Below are positions 1 to 7,481 of a DNA stretch of 64,000 nt, piece by piece. The notes beneath the pieces were generated by a model. The model had not been told where the DNA came from and ran no database searches. It saw only the letters and a program-made list of their open reading frames with translations. Every line of letters begins with the position of its first letter. Within the stretch, counting starts at the first letter, position 1. The position numbers and the translations under genes were made by a program. The stretch comes from PFL25 sp046260155 (GTDB taxonomy: Bacteria > Chloroflexota > Anaerolineae > Anaerolineales > UBA4823): positions 1-64,000 of the forward strand of contig JBJYXV010000077.1 in NCBI GenBank assembly GCA_046260155.1. Reading direction: 5' to 3'.

Positions 1-95
1 GCTGAACCGGGAGTGCCACTCAAAATGAAAACAATGGTAAGCAGGAGAAGGATAGCTGCAATCGGGCTTGATAAACGAATAATATAGCGTTTCAT
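1..95 (-). CDS. N-terminus of a secreted or membrane-anchored protein (partial)
   Basis: This is the start of a gene that runs off the left edge; only 31 codons are present. The ATG at 95 is preceded by AAGGAG four bases upstream on the minus strand, which supports the start. The visible peptide has a basic start (MKRYIIR) followed by about 16 hydrophobic residues and then a small/polar stretch (SGTPGS), the layout of a Sec signal peptide or N-terminal anchor. It is divergent from the purine operon. Nothing can be said about function because the mature protein lies outside the window. Confidence 0.6.
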   Translation of the reverse strand, partial: MKRYIIRLSSPIAAILLLLTIVFILSGTPGS

Positions 96-305
96 ACGGC
101 TCCTTAATGGCAAATTGTGGTCAGACCAGCTATGCTCAGAGTGAATTTGACTTGCAAAGGATTCATCCCACTTTGAGCAGTGACAAATCTGCCCATGATT
201 ATACAATCAGAATGGATGCAAAAGATTAACAGCCTTATCAGGTATTAATTTGCCAGCATGCATCCGGCAGAATCCTGGAACCGGGTTAACAGGTACCAGG
301 TGAGC

Positions 306-373
306 GATTAATTGTCAGACAATTGACATTCGGCCTGATCGATGCTAAACTAATCTTTGTCTGACAATTAATC
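306..373 (+). promoter_or_regulatory. Paired GntR-like operators around the purine operon promoter
   Basis: Two 17-base arms, GATTAATTGTCAGACAA at 306-322 and TTGTCTGACAATTAATC at 357-373, are exact inverted repeats of one another. Each contains its own palindrome: AATTGTCAGACAATT at 310-324 and TTGTCTGACAA at 357-367. The core fits the GT-N3-AC pattern typical of GntR-superfamily operators. One copy overlaps the upstream edge of the -35 box and the other covers the expected transcription start, so a bound repressor, or a pair bridged by looping, would block the promoter. The obvious candidate ligand-responsive repressor is the GntR/UTRA protein encoded at 3655. That link is inference. Confidence 0.75.
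323..351 (+). promoter_or_regulatory. Sigma-70-type promoter of the purine operon
   Basis: A perfect -35 TTGACA (323-328) is separated by exactly 17 bases from TAAACT (346-351), a 4/6 match to the -10 consensus. The predicted start of transcription is near 358, inside the right-hand operator, leaving a leader of about 50 bases before the ATG at 408. The same -35/spacer/-10 combination occurs on the minus strand at 50985..50957. Confidence 0.7.
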
Positions 374-407
374 ATCAATTTTAGGGATGCCTGATCGGAA
401 GACGAAT

Positions 408-1790
408 ATGACGACCCTGCTTGTCAAAAATGCTGCCATGCTTGTGACCATGGATGACCAGCGCCGGGAAATACCTGGCGGTGGTCTTTTTATTCGTGAT
501 GGTCGGATCGAGCAGGTGGGAGAGTCCGGTCAGCTACCCGCTGAGGCTGATGAAATCCTTGATCTCAGCGGTCATCTGGTCCTGCCTGGATTGATCAACA
601 CCCACCACCATTTCTACCAGACCCTCACCCGGGCGGTGCCAGCTGCCCAGGATGCAAACCTGTTCAACTGGCTAAAGACGCTCTACCCGATCTGGGCTCG
701 CATCACCCCCGCGGGAATCCGCATATCAACCCAAACTGCACTGGCAGAATTAGCACTATCGGGATGCACGACTGCCTCGGATCACCTGTATCTTTTCCCA
801 AATGGTTCACGGTTGGAAGATGAGATTGAAGCTGCGCAAGCCATTGGGCTGCGTCTGCATGCATCCCGGGGATCGATGAGCCTGGGGGAGAGCCAGGGTG
901 GATTACCTCCCGATAGTGTAGTGGAGACGGGAGAGGAAATACTGAAAGATTCCCAGCGTTTGATCGAAACCTATCATGACCCGAACTGGGGAGCGATGGT
1001 CCAGATTGTCCTGGCTCCCTGTTCTCCATTCAGTGTGACAGCAGACCTGATGCGAGAAAGTGCATCGCTGGCTCGTGAATACGGAGTTAGCTTGCATACC
1101 CACCTGGCGGAAACCCAGGATGAGGAGGCTTTCTGCCTCGAGAAATTTGGGTACCGTCCAGTTGAATACATGGAGGTGCTTAACTGGGTGGGTAGTGATG
1201 TATGGTTTGCCCACTCGGTGCACGTCAACCCATCCGAAATCAACCTGTATGCCATGGCAGGCTGCGGTGTGGCCCATTGCCCATCCTCGAATATGCGCCT
1301 GGCATCCGGGATTGCACCGGTTTTGGCGATGCTCGGGAACGGCGTCCCGGTTGGTCTGGGTGTCGATGGGTCAGCGAGTAATGACAGCTCGCATATGCTG
1401 GCAGAAGCACGCCAGGCGATGCTGATTTCCCGTCTGGGGTCCGCACTCGGTGGCGCTTCCCTGTCCAGCGAAGGATCCCCAGAATTGATGACCGCCAGGC
1501 AGGCGCTGGAGATCGCTACCAGGGGTGGTGCTGATGTTTTACGACGCCAGGATATTGGATCCCTGGAAGCCGGGAAGTGTGCGGATTTCTGTGCGATCGA
1601 TCTGAACCAGCTGGATTTTGCCGGTGCACTGCACGATCCAGTTGCTGCAGTATTGTTATGCAACCCTACCAAGGTGGATTACACCATTGTGGGCGGCAGG
1701 TACGTGGTTAAGGAAGGGCAATTGGTAACATGTGATTTACCAGCTTTGATTCAGGAGCACAACCGCCTCGCAAACCAGCTGCTGAATTGA
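408..1790 (+). CDS. 8-oxoguanine/guanine-type deaminase, SsnA/TrzN-like amidohydrolase
   Basis: Metal-dependent amidohydrolase (460 aa) of the cytosine/guanine deaminase-like branch that includes 8-oxoguanine deaminase, SsnA and the triazine hydrolases. Metal and substrate motifs are in order: THHHF with HxH near 66-68, HTHLAE near 230-235, HSVH near 269-272 and VDGSASND near 319-326. The N-terminal pattern around the HxH, including QTLTRA, is characteristic of 8-oxoguanine deaminases. It is expected to hydrolyse an exocyclic amino group from an oxidised or ordinary guanine-type purine in the cytosol, releasing ammonia. The ATG at 408 is preferred because GGAAG sits six bases upstream; an in-frame ATG at 387 has AGGG directly abutting it, too close for a ribosome site. 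First gene of the operon behind the double operator, 36 bases before adenine deaminase. Exact substrate (guanine, 8-oxoguanine or another aminated ring) cannot be settled from sequence. Confidence 0.85.
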   Translation: MTTLLVKNAAMLVTMDDQRREIPGGGLFIRDGRIEQVGESGQLPAEADEILDLSGHLVLPGLINTHHHFYQTLTRAVPAAQDANLFNWLKTLYPIWARITPAGIRISTQTALAELALSGCTTASDHLYLFPNGSRLEDEIEAAQAIGLRLHASRGSMSLGESQGGLPPDSVVETGEEILKDSQRLIETYHDPNWGAMVQIVLAPCSPFSVTADLMRESASLAREYGVSLHTHLAETQDEEAFCLEKFGYRPVEYMEVLNWVGSDVWFAHSVHVNPSEINLYAMAGCGVAHCPSSNMRLASGIAPVLAMLGNGVPVGLGVDGSASNDSSHMLAEARQAMLISRLGSALGGASLSSEGSPELMTARQALEIATRGGADVLRRQDIGSLEAGKCADFCAIDLNQLDFAGALHDPVAAVLLCNPTKVDYTIVGGRYVVKEGQLVTCDLPALIQEHNRLANQLLN

Positions 1791-1826
1791 TCCGGATCAT
1801 CCTGAAACAATGTGGAAAGGCAAAAA

Positions 1827-3632
1827 ATGAACGCTGAATCAATCGCCAAGCGCACACGCCTGCTCGTCGATGTTGCCATGGGGCGTGTTCCAGCCGACCT
1901 GGTTATTAGAGGTGGTCGCTGGGTTTGTGTTCAGTCTGGTGAAATAATCCCTAAGACGGATATCGCGATTAAATCTGGACGGATTGCTTACGTCGGTCCT
2001 GATGGCGGGCATACCATTGACACGGGCACACAGGTCGTAGAAGCAGAGGGCAAGTATTTGGTACCTGGTCTCCTGGATGCCCATATGCACGTCGAATCCG
2101 GTATGCTGACGGTCACTGAATTTGTGCGGGCAGTGATCCCGCATGGCACGACTGGTATGTTTATCGATCCCCACGAGATCGCCAACGTATTTGGTATGCG
2201 GGGTGTACGCTTGATGGTCGATGAAGCTGCTGTCCAGCCGATCCACGTTTGGGTGCAGATGCCATCCTGTGTTCCATCCGCTCCGGGGTTTGAAACCCCC
2301 GGTGCCAGCATTGGACCGGATGAGGTCGCTGAAGCCATGTCCTGGGACGGCATCATCGGATTAGGGGAGGTGATGAACTTTCCTGGCGTATTCATGGGTG
2401 ATGAAAACATGCATGCCGAAATGGCAGTCACCCGGGCTGCGGGTAAGGTGATCGGGGGGCATTATGCGTCACCGGATTTGGGATTGCCGTTTCACGCTTA
2501 TGCAGCTGGCGGACCGGAAGACGATCATGAAGGCACCCGGATGCAAGATGCGGTCATGCGTGTTCGACAGGGGATGAAAGCCATGCTGCGGGAAGGATCT
2601 GCCTGGAAAGATGTCGATAAGCAGGTGCGGGCGATCACTGAGATGAAAATGGACAGCCGTCATTTTATGCTCTGCACGGACGATTCGCATGCTGAAACGC
2701 TGGTGAACGAGGGGCATATGGACCGGGTTGTGAAACAAGCCATTCAGCAGGGGCTGGCTCCGATCACTGCGCTGCAAATGGCGACCCTGAATACCGCGCA
2801 GCATTTCGGTGTTGCTCAAGATGTAGGGATGATCGCCCCCGGCAGGTTTGCGGACATCTTGCTGGTTGGTAATTTGGTACAGATGGATATCCATTCCTCG
2901 TTCGCGCGCGGCAGGCAGATCACCCAGGCTGGCGAGATATTAATCGAACTACCCTCGTATGATTATCCCGATTGGGTAAAGTCTTCGGTTAACTTGGGAC
3001 GAGATCTGAAACCGGTTGATTTTCGGATCGCAGTTGAACCCCCAACCTCCCCTGCGCCGAAGACGATCATGGCGAACGTGATCGGTGTAATCGAAAACCA
3101 GGCGACAACCCGCCATCTTAAACTCGAACTACCCATCGTGGATGGTGAAATAAAAGTCGAAATTGAACGAGATATCGCTAAAATCGCTGTCGTTGAGCGC
3201 CATAAAGGTGACGGTGGCATCCAGGTTGGATTGGTACAGGGATTTGGCCTGCAGGTACCCTGTGCAATCGGAACCACGGTTGCACATGACAGCCACCACA
3301 TGATCGTTGTCGGCACGGATGAGTCGGATATGGCGACAGCAACCCAGACCTTATCCGAAATGGGAGGTGGGCAGGTGGTTATCAGGCAGGGCCAGGTGAT
3401 TGGGCAGGTCGAGCTGCCAATCGCTGGTTTAATGTCGGATGAACGGGCAGAGATCGTAGCCAGGAAAGCTGGTTCCGTGCTGGATGGTTTCCTGAGCTGT
3501 GGGTGCCAGCTCAATAATCCAAATATGCAGCTCAGTTTGTTGGCCCTGGTGGTGATACCAGAACTGCGCATATCCGATTTGGGTTTGGTGGATGTGACCC
3601 GGTTTGAATTTATCCCGGTCCTCGAATATTGA
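1827..3632 (+). CDS. ade: Adenine deaminase
   Basis: Adenine deaminase (601 aa, normal length) converting adenine to hypoxanthine and ammonia. The family-specific blocks are present: DAHMHVESGM with metal histidines at 86 and 88, DPHEIAN at 114-120, a central CTDDSHAETL block, and in the C-terminal half VERHKGDGG, TVAHDSHH and GLMSDERAE, all typical of the bacterial Ade type rather than the adenosine-deaminase fold. The ATG at 1827 has AAAGG six bases upstream; an upstream GTG at 1812 lacks a site. It directly follows the guanine-type deaminase, so both purine bases would be deaminated by products of the same transcript. Confidence 0.93.
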   Translation: MNAESIAKRTRLLVDVAMGRVPADLVIRGGRWVCVQSGEIIPKTDIAIKSGRIAYVGPDGGHTIDTGTQVVEAEGKYLVPGLLDAHMHVESGMLTVTEFVRAVIPHGTTGMFIDPHEIANVFGMRGVRLMVDEAAVQPIHVWVQMPSCVPSAPGFETPGASIGPDEVAEAMSWDGIIGLGEVMNFPGVFMGDENMHAEMAVTRAAGKVIGGHYASPDLGLPFHAYAAGGPEDDHEGTRMQDAVMRVRQGMKAMLREGSAWKDVDKQVRAITEMKMDSRHFMLCTDDSHAETLVNEGHMDRVVKQAIQQGLAPITALQMATLNTAQHFGVAQDVGMIAPGRFADILLVGNLVQMDIHSSFARGRQITQAGEILIELPSYDYPDWVKSSVNLGRDLKPVDFRIAVEPPTSPAPKTIMANVIGVIENQATTRHLKLELPIVDGEIKVEIERDIAKIAVVERHKGDGGIQVGLVQGFGLQVPCAIGTTVAHDSHHMIVVGTDESDMATATQTLSEMGGGQVVIRQGQVIGQVELPIAGLMSDERAEIVARKAGSVLDGFLSCGCQLNNPNMQLSLLALVVIPELRISDLGLVDVTRFEFIPVLEY

Positions 3633-3654
3633 TCTCCGGACGAGCAACTCCACG

Positions 3655-4392
3655 ATGACAAATATGCAGCTCAAGCACAGGACTTTATCCCAGCGATTGC
3701 ATGATGACCTGGCAGCGATGATCGGAATGGCAAAACCAGGTGAACAACTGCCAACAGAACCTGATCTCGCCAAACAATTGGGTGTCTCACGGGCAACATT
3801 GCGGGAGGCGATGCGCACCTTTGAAACACAGGGACTGCTGCTCCGCCGCCAGGGAGTGGGAACATTCGTCGTTCGCCCCACCCAGGTCCTGGAAAGTGGG
3901 TTGGAGGTCCTGGAGTCTATTGATACCCTGGCCCAACACAAAGGTCTCCAGGTTTCACAACAACAACTAAAATTAGAACGACGACCAGCCACAAGAGTAG
4001 AGTGTGATGCTTTGTCTCTGGCGCTTGATTGCCAGGTTCTATCAATTTCACGTGTGATTATGTCTGAGGAGAGACCGGTTGCATATTTAGTGGATATCTT
4101 ACCCGAGGAAGTGATTGCAGCTGCTGAAATTGACGAGGATTTCAACGGTTCTGTGCTTGACCTGTTATTGACCCGTGGATATCCCAAGCTGGCAAACTCC
4201 CATTGTGAAATCGCTGCTGTGGCTGCTGATTCAACCATCTCGCGGGCGCTTCATATCCAGCGTGGTGACGCGATACTGAAATTGAACTCACGCCTTTTTG
4301 CTCTGGATGGCAGGGTGATTGACTACTCTTACAGCTATTTTCTACCCGGATATTTCCGCTTTCATGTGGTCAGGGAATTAAATCACAATTAG
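3655..4392 (+). CDS. GntR-family transcriptional regulator with UTRA domain
   Basis: A 245-residue regulator with an N-terminal winged helix of GntR type (about 8-75; GEQLPTEPDLAKQLGVSRATL covers the recognition helix and is diagnostic) and a C-terminal UTRA ligand-binding domain (about 90-240, ending in the typical YSYSYFLPGYFRF block). That makes it a HutC-subfamily member by architecture. The first ATG, at 3655, lies 22 bases after the adenine deaminase stop, with only a weak GGACGAG upstream. Located third in the operon, it probably controls the promoter at 323-351 through the palindromes at 306-373. The operator spacing (GT-N3-AC) is more like the FadR subfamily, so the pairing is plausible but unproven. 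The ligand is likely a purine or ureide intermediate (inference). Confidence 0.85.
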   Translation: MTNMQLKHRTLSQRLHDDLAAMIGMAKPGEQLPTEPDLAKQLGVSRATLREAMRTFETQGLLLRRQGVGTFVVRPTQVLESGLEVLESIDTLAQHKGLQVSQQQLKLERRPATRVECDALSLALDCQVLSISRVIMSEERPVAYLVDILPEEVIAAAEIDEDFNGSVLDLLLTRGYPKLANSHCEIAAVAADSTISRALHIQRGDAILKLNSRLFALDGRVIDYSYSYFLPGYFRFHVVRELNHN

Positions 4393-4427
4393 AGGCGCAG
4401 CAGGATCAAGCGATCCGCATACCTGTT

Positions 4428-4456
4428 TTGGTGAAGTTTAAAAATTCTAATAGATT
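4428..4456 (+). promoter_or_regulatory. Possible internal promoter for the carbamoyltransferase genes
   Basis: TTGGTG (4428-4433), a 17-base spacer and TAGATT (4451-4456) lie in the 81-base gap between the regulator and the first carbamoyltransferase; each box matches 4/6 of consensus. The gene start at 4474 has a strong AAGGAG site. The promoter is moderately convincing only and would let the carbamoyltransferase/kinase genes be transcribed apart from the deaminases. No copy of the upstream operator palindrome is present here. Confidence 0.35.
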
Positions 4457-4473
4457 AAGAAGGAGATTACACG

Positions 4474-5424
4474 ATGCGCAGTTTTTCTGGAAGGGATATT
4501 CTATCTCTCAAGGATTTTGGAAGAGAAGAGTATTTCCGGATTTTCGAAGTTGGTGATCGTCTGGCACCCTTTGCCCGCGATCGCCACAATACCGATTTGT
4601 TAGCTCATAAAACCCTGGTGACTGCCTTTTACCAACCCAGCACACGCACCAGATTAGCCCACGAAGCCGCGATGCACCGGCTGGGTGGTCATGTGCTCGG
4701 ATTTTCTGATGCCAAGATGACCCGGGCAGGAGACTTCTATCAGGAGTCGATCAAAGATACGGTCAGAATGCTGGAGTTTTACGGGGATGCGATTGTGATG
4801 CGCCATTTCCAGCAGGGCGCACCGCAGGAAGCTGCCAAGTGGGCCAGTATTCCCGTGATTAACGCCGGTGATGGTTGGGGTGAACATCCAACCCAGGTGC
4901 TGACCGACCTGTATACCATTTTGCATGAGAAGGGGAGGTTGGATGGATTGAAGTTCCTGTTGATCGGTGATATGCGCATGCGCACGATGCACAGCATTTC
5001 ATACGCCATGACACAATTTGACATCGATGCTTATTATGTATCACCACCGGAGATGAGTCTGACGGATGATTTCAAGCAGGAGATTACTGACCTGAATTTA
5101 AATTTCAAAGAGATCGAACACGTTGAAGAAGCAATAGGGGACGTGGATGTGATCTACATGGAACCAGTGGTTCAACCAGATTACACCAAGTCACGTGATG
5201 AACGAACCGGCGATGTCGGTATGACACCCGCCAATTACAAAGTCACGAAAGAGTTGCTGCGAAAAGCAAAACAAGATGCAATCATCCTGCATTCACTGCC
5301 GCGCATGGACGAGCTGCCTCCAGATGTTGATGACACCCGCCATGCTCGTTATTGGATTGAAGCCTTTAACGGTGTTGTCGTTCGCATGTCGCTTCTGGCG
5401 TTAATCCTCGGTGCGATGGAATAA
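4474..5424 (+). CDS. Aspartate-carbamoyltransferase-like enzyme, altered amino-acid site
   Basis: A 316-residue member of the aspartate/ornithine carbamoyltransferase family. The carbamoyl-phosphate loop STRTR (56-60) and HPTQ (138-141) are intact, as is the C-terminal block HSLPRMDELPPDVDDTRHAR (from 273) that makes it PyrB-like. The segment equivalent to the TRVQ motif, which supplies the arginine holding the side chain of aspartate in true aspartate carbamoyltransferases, reads YMEPVVQ here (228-234), so the arginine is missing. With carbamate kinase two genes downstream, I infer a catabolic enzyme running backwards, forming carbamoyl phosphate from a ureido compound other than carbamoyl-aspartate. 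AAGGAG lies eight bases before the ATG. Eleven bases separate it from a second, different carbamoyltransferase; the two might form one hetero-oligomer or serve two successive steps. Confidence 0.8.
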   Translation: MRSFSGRDILSLKDFGREEYFRIFEVGDRLAPFARDRHNTDLLAHKTLVTAFYQPSTRTRLAHEAAMHRLGGHVLGFSDAKMTRAGDFYQESIKDTVRMLEFYGDAIVMRHFQQGAPQEAAKWASIPVINAGDGWGEHPTQVLTDLYTILHEKGRLDGLKFLLIGDMRMRTMHSISYAMTQFDIDAYYVSPPEMSLTDDFKQEITDLNLNFKEIEHVEEAIGDVDVIYMEPVVQPDYTKSRDERTGDVGMTPANYKVTKELLRKAKQDAIILHSLPRMDELPPDVDDTRHARYWIEAFNGVVVRMSLLALILGAME

Positions 5425-5435
5425 AGGAGAACGAG

Positions 5436-6416
5436 ATGCAAACAGATTTACGCGGACGCGATTTAATAGGCGATCTGGATTTCAGCAAAGAAGAAGTCGA
5501 AACTGTTCTGGATGTGGCTTTTGATTTAAAGCGTAAAAGGGCATTGGGAGAACCGCATGCCTATTTGCGGGATAAGGTCCTCGCCATGCTGTTTTTCTTC
5601 TCCAGCACCCGCACCCGGGGTTCTTTTGAGGCTGGGATGGCGCAGCTGGGGGGACACGCAGCCTTTATTGAGTCAAAAACCACACAGATATCTCACGGCG
5701 ACACCGAGAAGGAAATTGGTGAGATATTTGGACGATATTTTGATGGCATTGCCATTCGCCATGTCGATTGGGGTATTGGCAACCGCTATTTGAACCTGGT
5801 TGCAGAAGCATCTCGAGTACCGATTCTGAACATGCAGTGCGAAATCTACCACCCCTTCCAGATACTGGCTGATCTAATGACCATTGTGGAGAAGAAAGGC
5901 CGGGATTTGAGACGCAAGAAAATGGTTGTATCCTGGGCCTATGCGGCTTCCTACCAAAAACCGATGTCAGTACCGCAGAGCCTGGTGCTGCAGATGCCGC
6001 GTTTTGGTTTGGATGTGGTCCTTGCGCATCCGCCTGAATTTAAGCTGATGCCGGCGATCATGGATCAGGCCCAGGAGCAGGCACGTAAGTTTGGGGTTGG
6101 ATTTGAGGTCGTGGATGATATGGATGCGGCTTTCAAGGATGCTGATGTTGTCTATGCCAAGTCCTGGGGGGCGATGGAGCATACAACAAACGCAGAAGAG
6201 GGTGCGAAGATCATCGAGAAGTATGCAAATTGGATCACGGATGAACGCAAGATGGCCCTGGCGAAACCGGATGCCATCTATATGCATCCCTTGCCTGCTG
6301 ATCGCAATGTGGAAGTTACAGATGGGGTCATGGATGGCCCGCACTCGGTTGTCTTTGATGAAGCCGAGAACCGCATGCATGTTCAAAAAGCAGTCATGGC
6401 ATTGACAATGAGGTGA
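5436..6416 (+). CDS. YgeW/acetylornithine-type carbamoyltransferase
   Basis: A 326-residue carbamoyltransferase clearly different from its upstream neighbour. It keeps the carbamoyl-phosphate loop STRTR (57-61) and HPFQ (139-142). The stretch WAYAASYQKPMSVP (167-180) resembles the proline-rich loop of the knotted carbamoyltransferases (YgeW, N-acetyl- and N-succinylornithine enzymes). The second-substrate motif reads HPLPADRNVEV (from 284) rather than the HCLP of ornithine carbamoyltransferase, again as in the knotted group. E. coli YgeW, encoded in the anaerobic purine/uric acid gene cluster, is about 70 residues longer. Here I infer a role in releasing a carbamoyl group from a purine-derived ureide as carbamoyl phosphate for the carbamate kinase that starts five bases after its stop. 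AAAGGAGAACGAG precedes the ATG. Confidence 0.8.
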   Translation: MQTDLRGRDLIGDLDFSKEEVETVLDVAFDLKRKRALGEPHAYLRDKVLAMLFFFSSTRTRGSFEAGMAQLGGHAAFIESKTTQISHGDTEKEIGEIFGRYFDGIAIRHVDWGIGNRYLNLVAEASRVPILNMQCEIYHPFQILADLMTIVEKKGRDLRRKKMVVSWAYAASYQKPMSVPQSLVLQMPRFGLDVVLAHPPEFKLMPAIMDQAQEQARKFGVGFEVVDDMDAAFKDADVVYAKSWGAMEHTTNAEEGAKIIEKYANWITDERKMALAKPDAIYMHPLPADRNVEVTDGVMDGPHSVVFDEAENRMHVQKAVMALTMR

Positions 6417-6420
6417 GACG

Positions 6421-7377
6421 ATGACCAATCGCAAAGTGGCCGTTGTCGCTATTGGTGGCAACTCGTTAATCAAGGATAAGAAACACCAGACTGTCGAAGA
6501 TCAATACCAGGCTGCCAAAGAGACGGCGCAGCACATAGCAGATATGATCGAAGCTGGTTGGGAAGTGGCGATCGGGCATGGAAATGGACCGCAGGTGGGA
6601 TTTATCCTGCGCAGATCAGAGATCGCTCACAAGGTTGAAGGGATGCACGAGGTGCCGCTGGATGTATGCGGAGCTGATTCCCAGGGTGCAATCGGATATG
6701 CCTTACAACAGAATCTTCAAAATGAACTGCAGCGACGCGGGGTAATAAAACCGGTTGCAACCGTTGTCACTCAGGTATTTGTTGATAAGGATGATCCCGC
6801 CTTCCAGGCGCCCTCCAAACCCATTGGTGGTTTCATGGAAGAGGGGGAGGCCTCCCGCAGGGCTGAAGAGATGGGCTGGAATGTAGTCGAAGATGCCGGG
6901 CGAGGATGGCGACGGGTTGTTGCCTCCCCCTTACCGGTTGAGGTCGTGGAATTTCCAGCCATCGAGGCCCTCGTTGAGGCTGGTGTGGTGGTGATTGCTG
7001 TTGGCGGCGGTGGCATACCTGTGATTGATCGCGGAGATCGCCAGTTTCAGGGTACTGCAGCGGTGATTGATAAAGATTTTGCAAGCAGCCTGCTGGCCCA
7101 ATTGCTGAAGGCAGATCTGCTGCTGATATCCACTGCAGTCGAGAAGGTTGCCTTAAATTTCGGTAAACCTAACCAGGAATGGGTCGATCATATGACGCTG
7201 CCCGAGGTAAAGCGATATATCAATGAAGGTTCTCACTTCGCGAAAGGCTCCATGGAACCCAAGATGAAAGCCATCGTCTGGTTTCTTGAGTCAGGCGGCA
7301 AACAGGCCATCGTGACCAACCCGGAAAATATCGGTCGTGCCCTGAAGGGGGAAACTGGAACGCTGATAGAGCCCTAG
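6421..7377 (+). CDS. arcC: Carbamate kinase
   Basis: Carbamate kinase (318 aa, normal length) of the amino acid kinase fold, catalysing carbamoyl phosphate + ADP to ATP + carbamate in the catabolic direction. Visible motifs are IGGNSL (11-16), GHGNGPQVG (52-60), the VAVGGGGIPV core and the KGSMEPKM segment near the C-terminus, all characteristic. A GAGGTGA site overlaps the end of the upstream gene and sits five bases before the ATG. Following two carbamoyltransferases, it completes an energy-conserving module like arcB-arcC or ygeW-yqeA. There is no arginine deiminase in the window, so arginine is unlikely to be the source; purine ureides are more consistent with the neighbours. Confidence 0.93.
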   Translation: MTNRKVAVVAIGGNSLIKDKKHQTVEDQYQAAKETAQHIADMIEAGWEVAIGHGNGPQVGFILRRSEIAHKVEGMHEVPLDVCGADSQGAIGYALQQNLQNELQRRGVIKPVATVVTQVFVDKDDPAFQAPSKPIGGFMEEGEASRRAEEMGWNVVEDAGRGWRRVVASPLPVEVVEFPAIEALVEAGVVVIAVGGGGIPVIDRGDRQFQGTAAVIDKDFASSLLAQLLKADLLLISTAVEKVALNFGKPNQEWVDHMTLPEVKRYINEGSHFAKGSMEPKMKAIVWFLESGGKQAIVTNPENIGRALKGETGTLIEP

Positions 7378-7481
7378 ACGGAGAAAAGGACATAAGTCAC
7401 ATAAAAATAATTATTTCAATTGAGATGAAACGGGTAAAATAAGGAAACCGTGCAGAACCAGTCGGGCAACCTAATTTCATT

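Larger units (their letters stand above)
96..407. other. Divergent intergenic region upstream of the purine operon
   Basis: About 310 bases without a gene between the divergent left-edge gene and the first deaminase. The right half (306-373) holds the promoter and paired palindromes described separately. In the left half a TATAAT is present on the minus strand at 203..198, a possible -10 box for the left-edge gene with a leader of roughly 95 bases, but I see no matching -35. Nothing else stands out. Confidence 0.5.

Noticed and set aside
974..3661. Long minus-strand open frames opposite the two deaminase genes
   Set aside because: They are antisense to well-supported enzymes, have biased serine/threonine/proline-rich translations and no ribosome sites.
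4474..7377. Arginine deiminase pathway operon
   Set aside because: There is no arginine deiminase or arginine/ornithine antiporter gene, and neither carbamoyltransferase has the HCLP motif of ornithine carbamoyltransferase.
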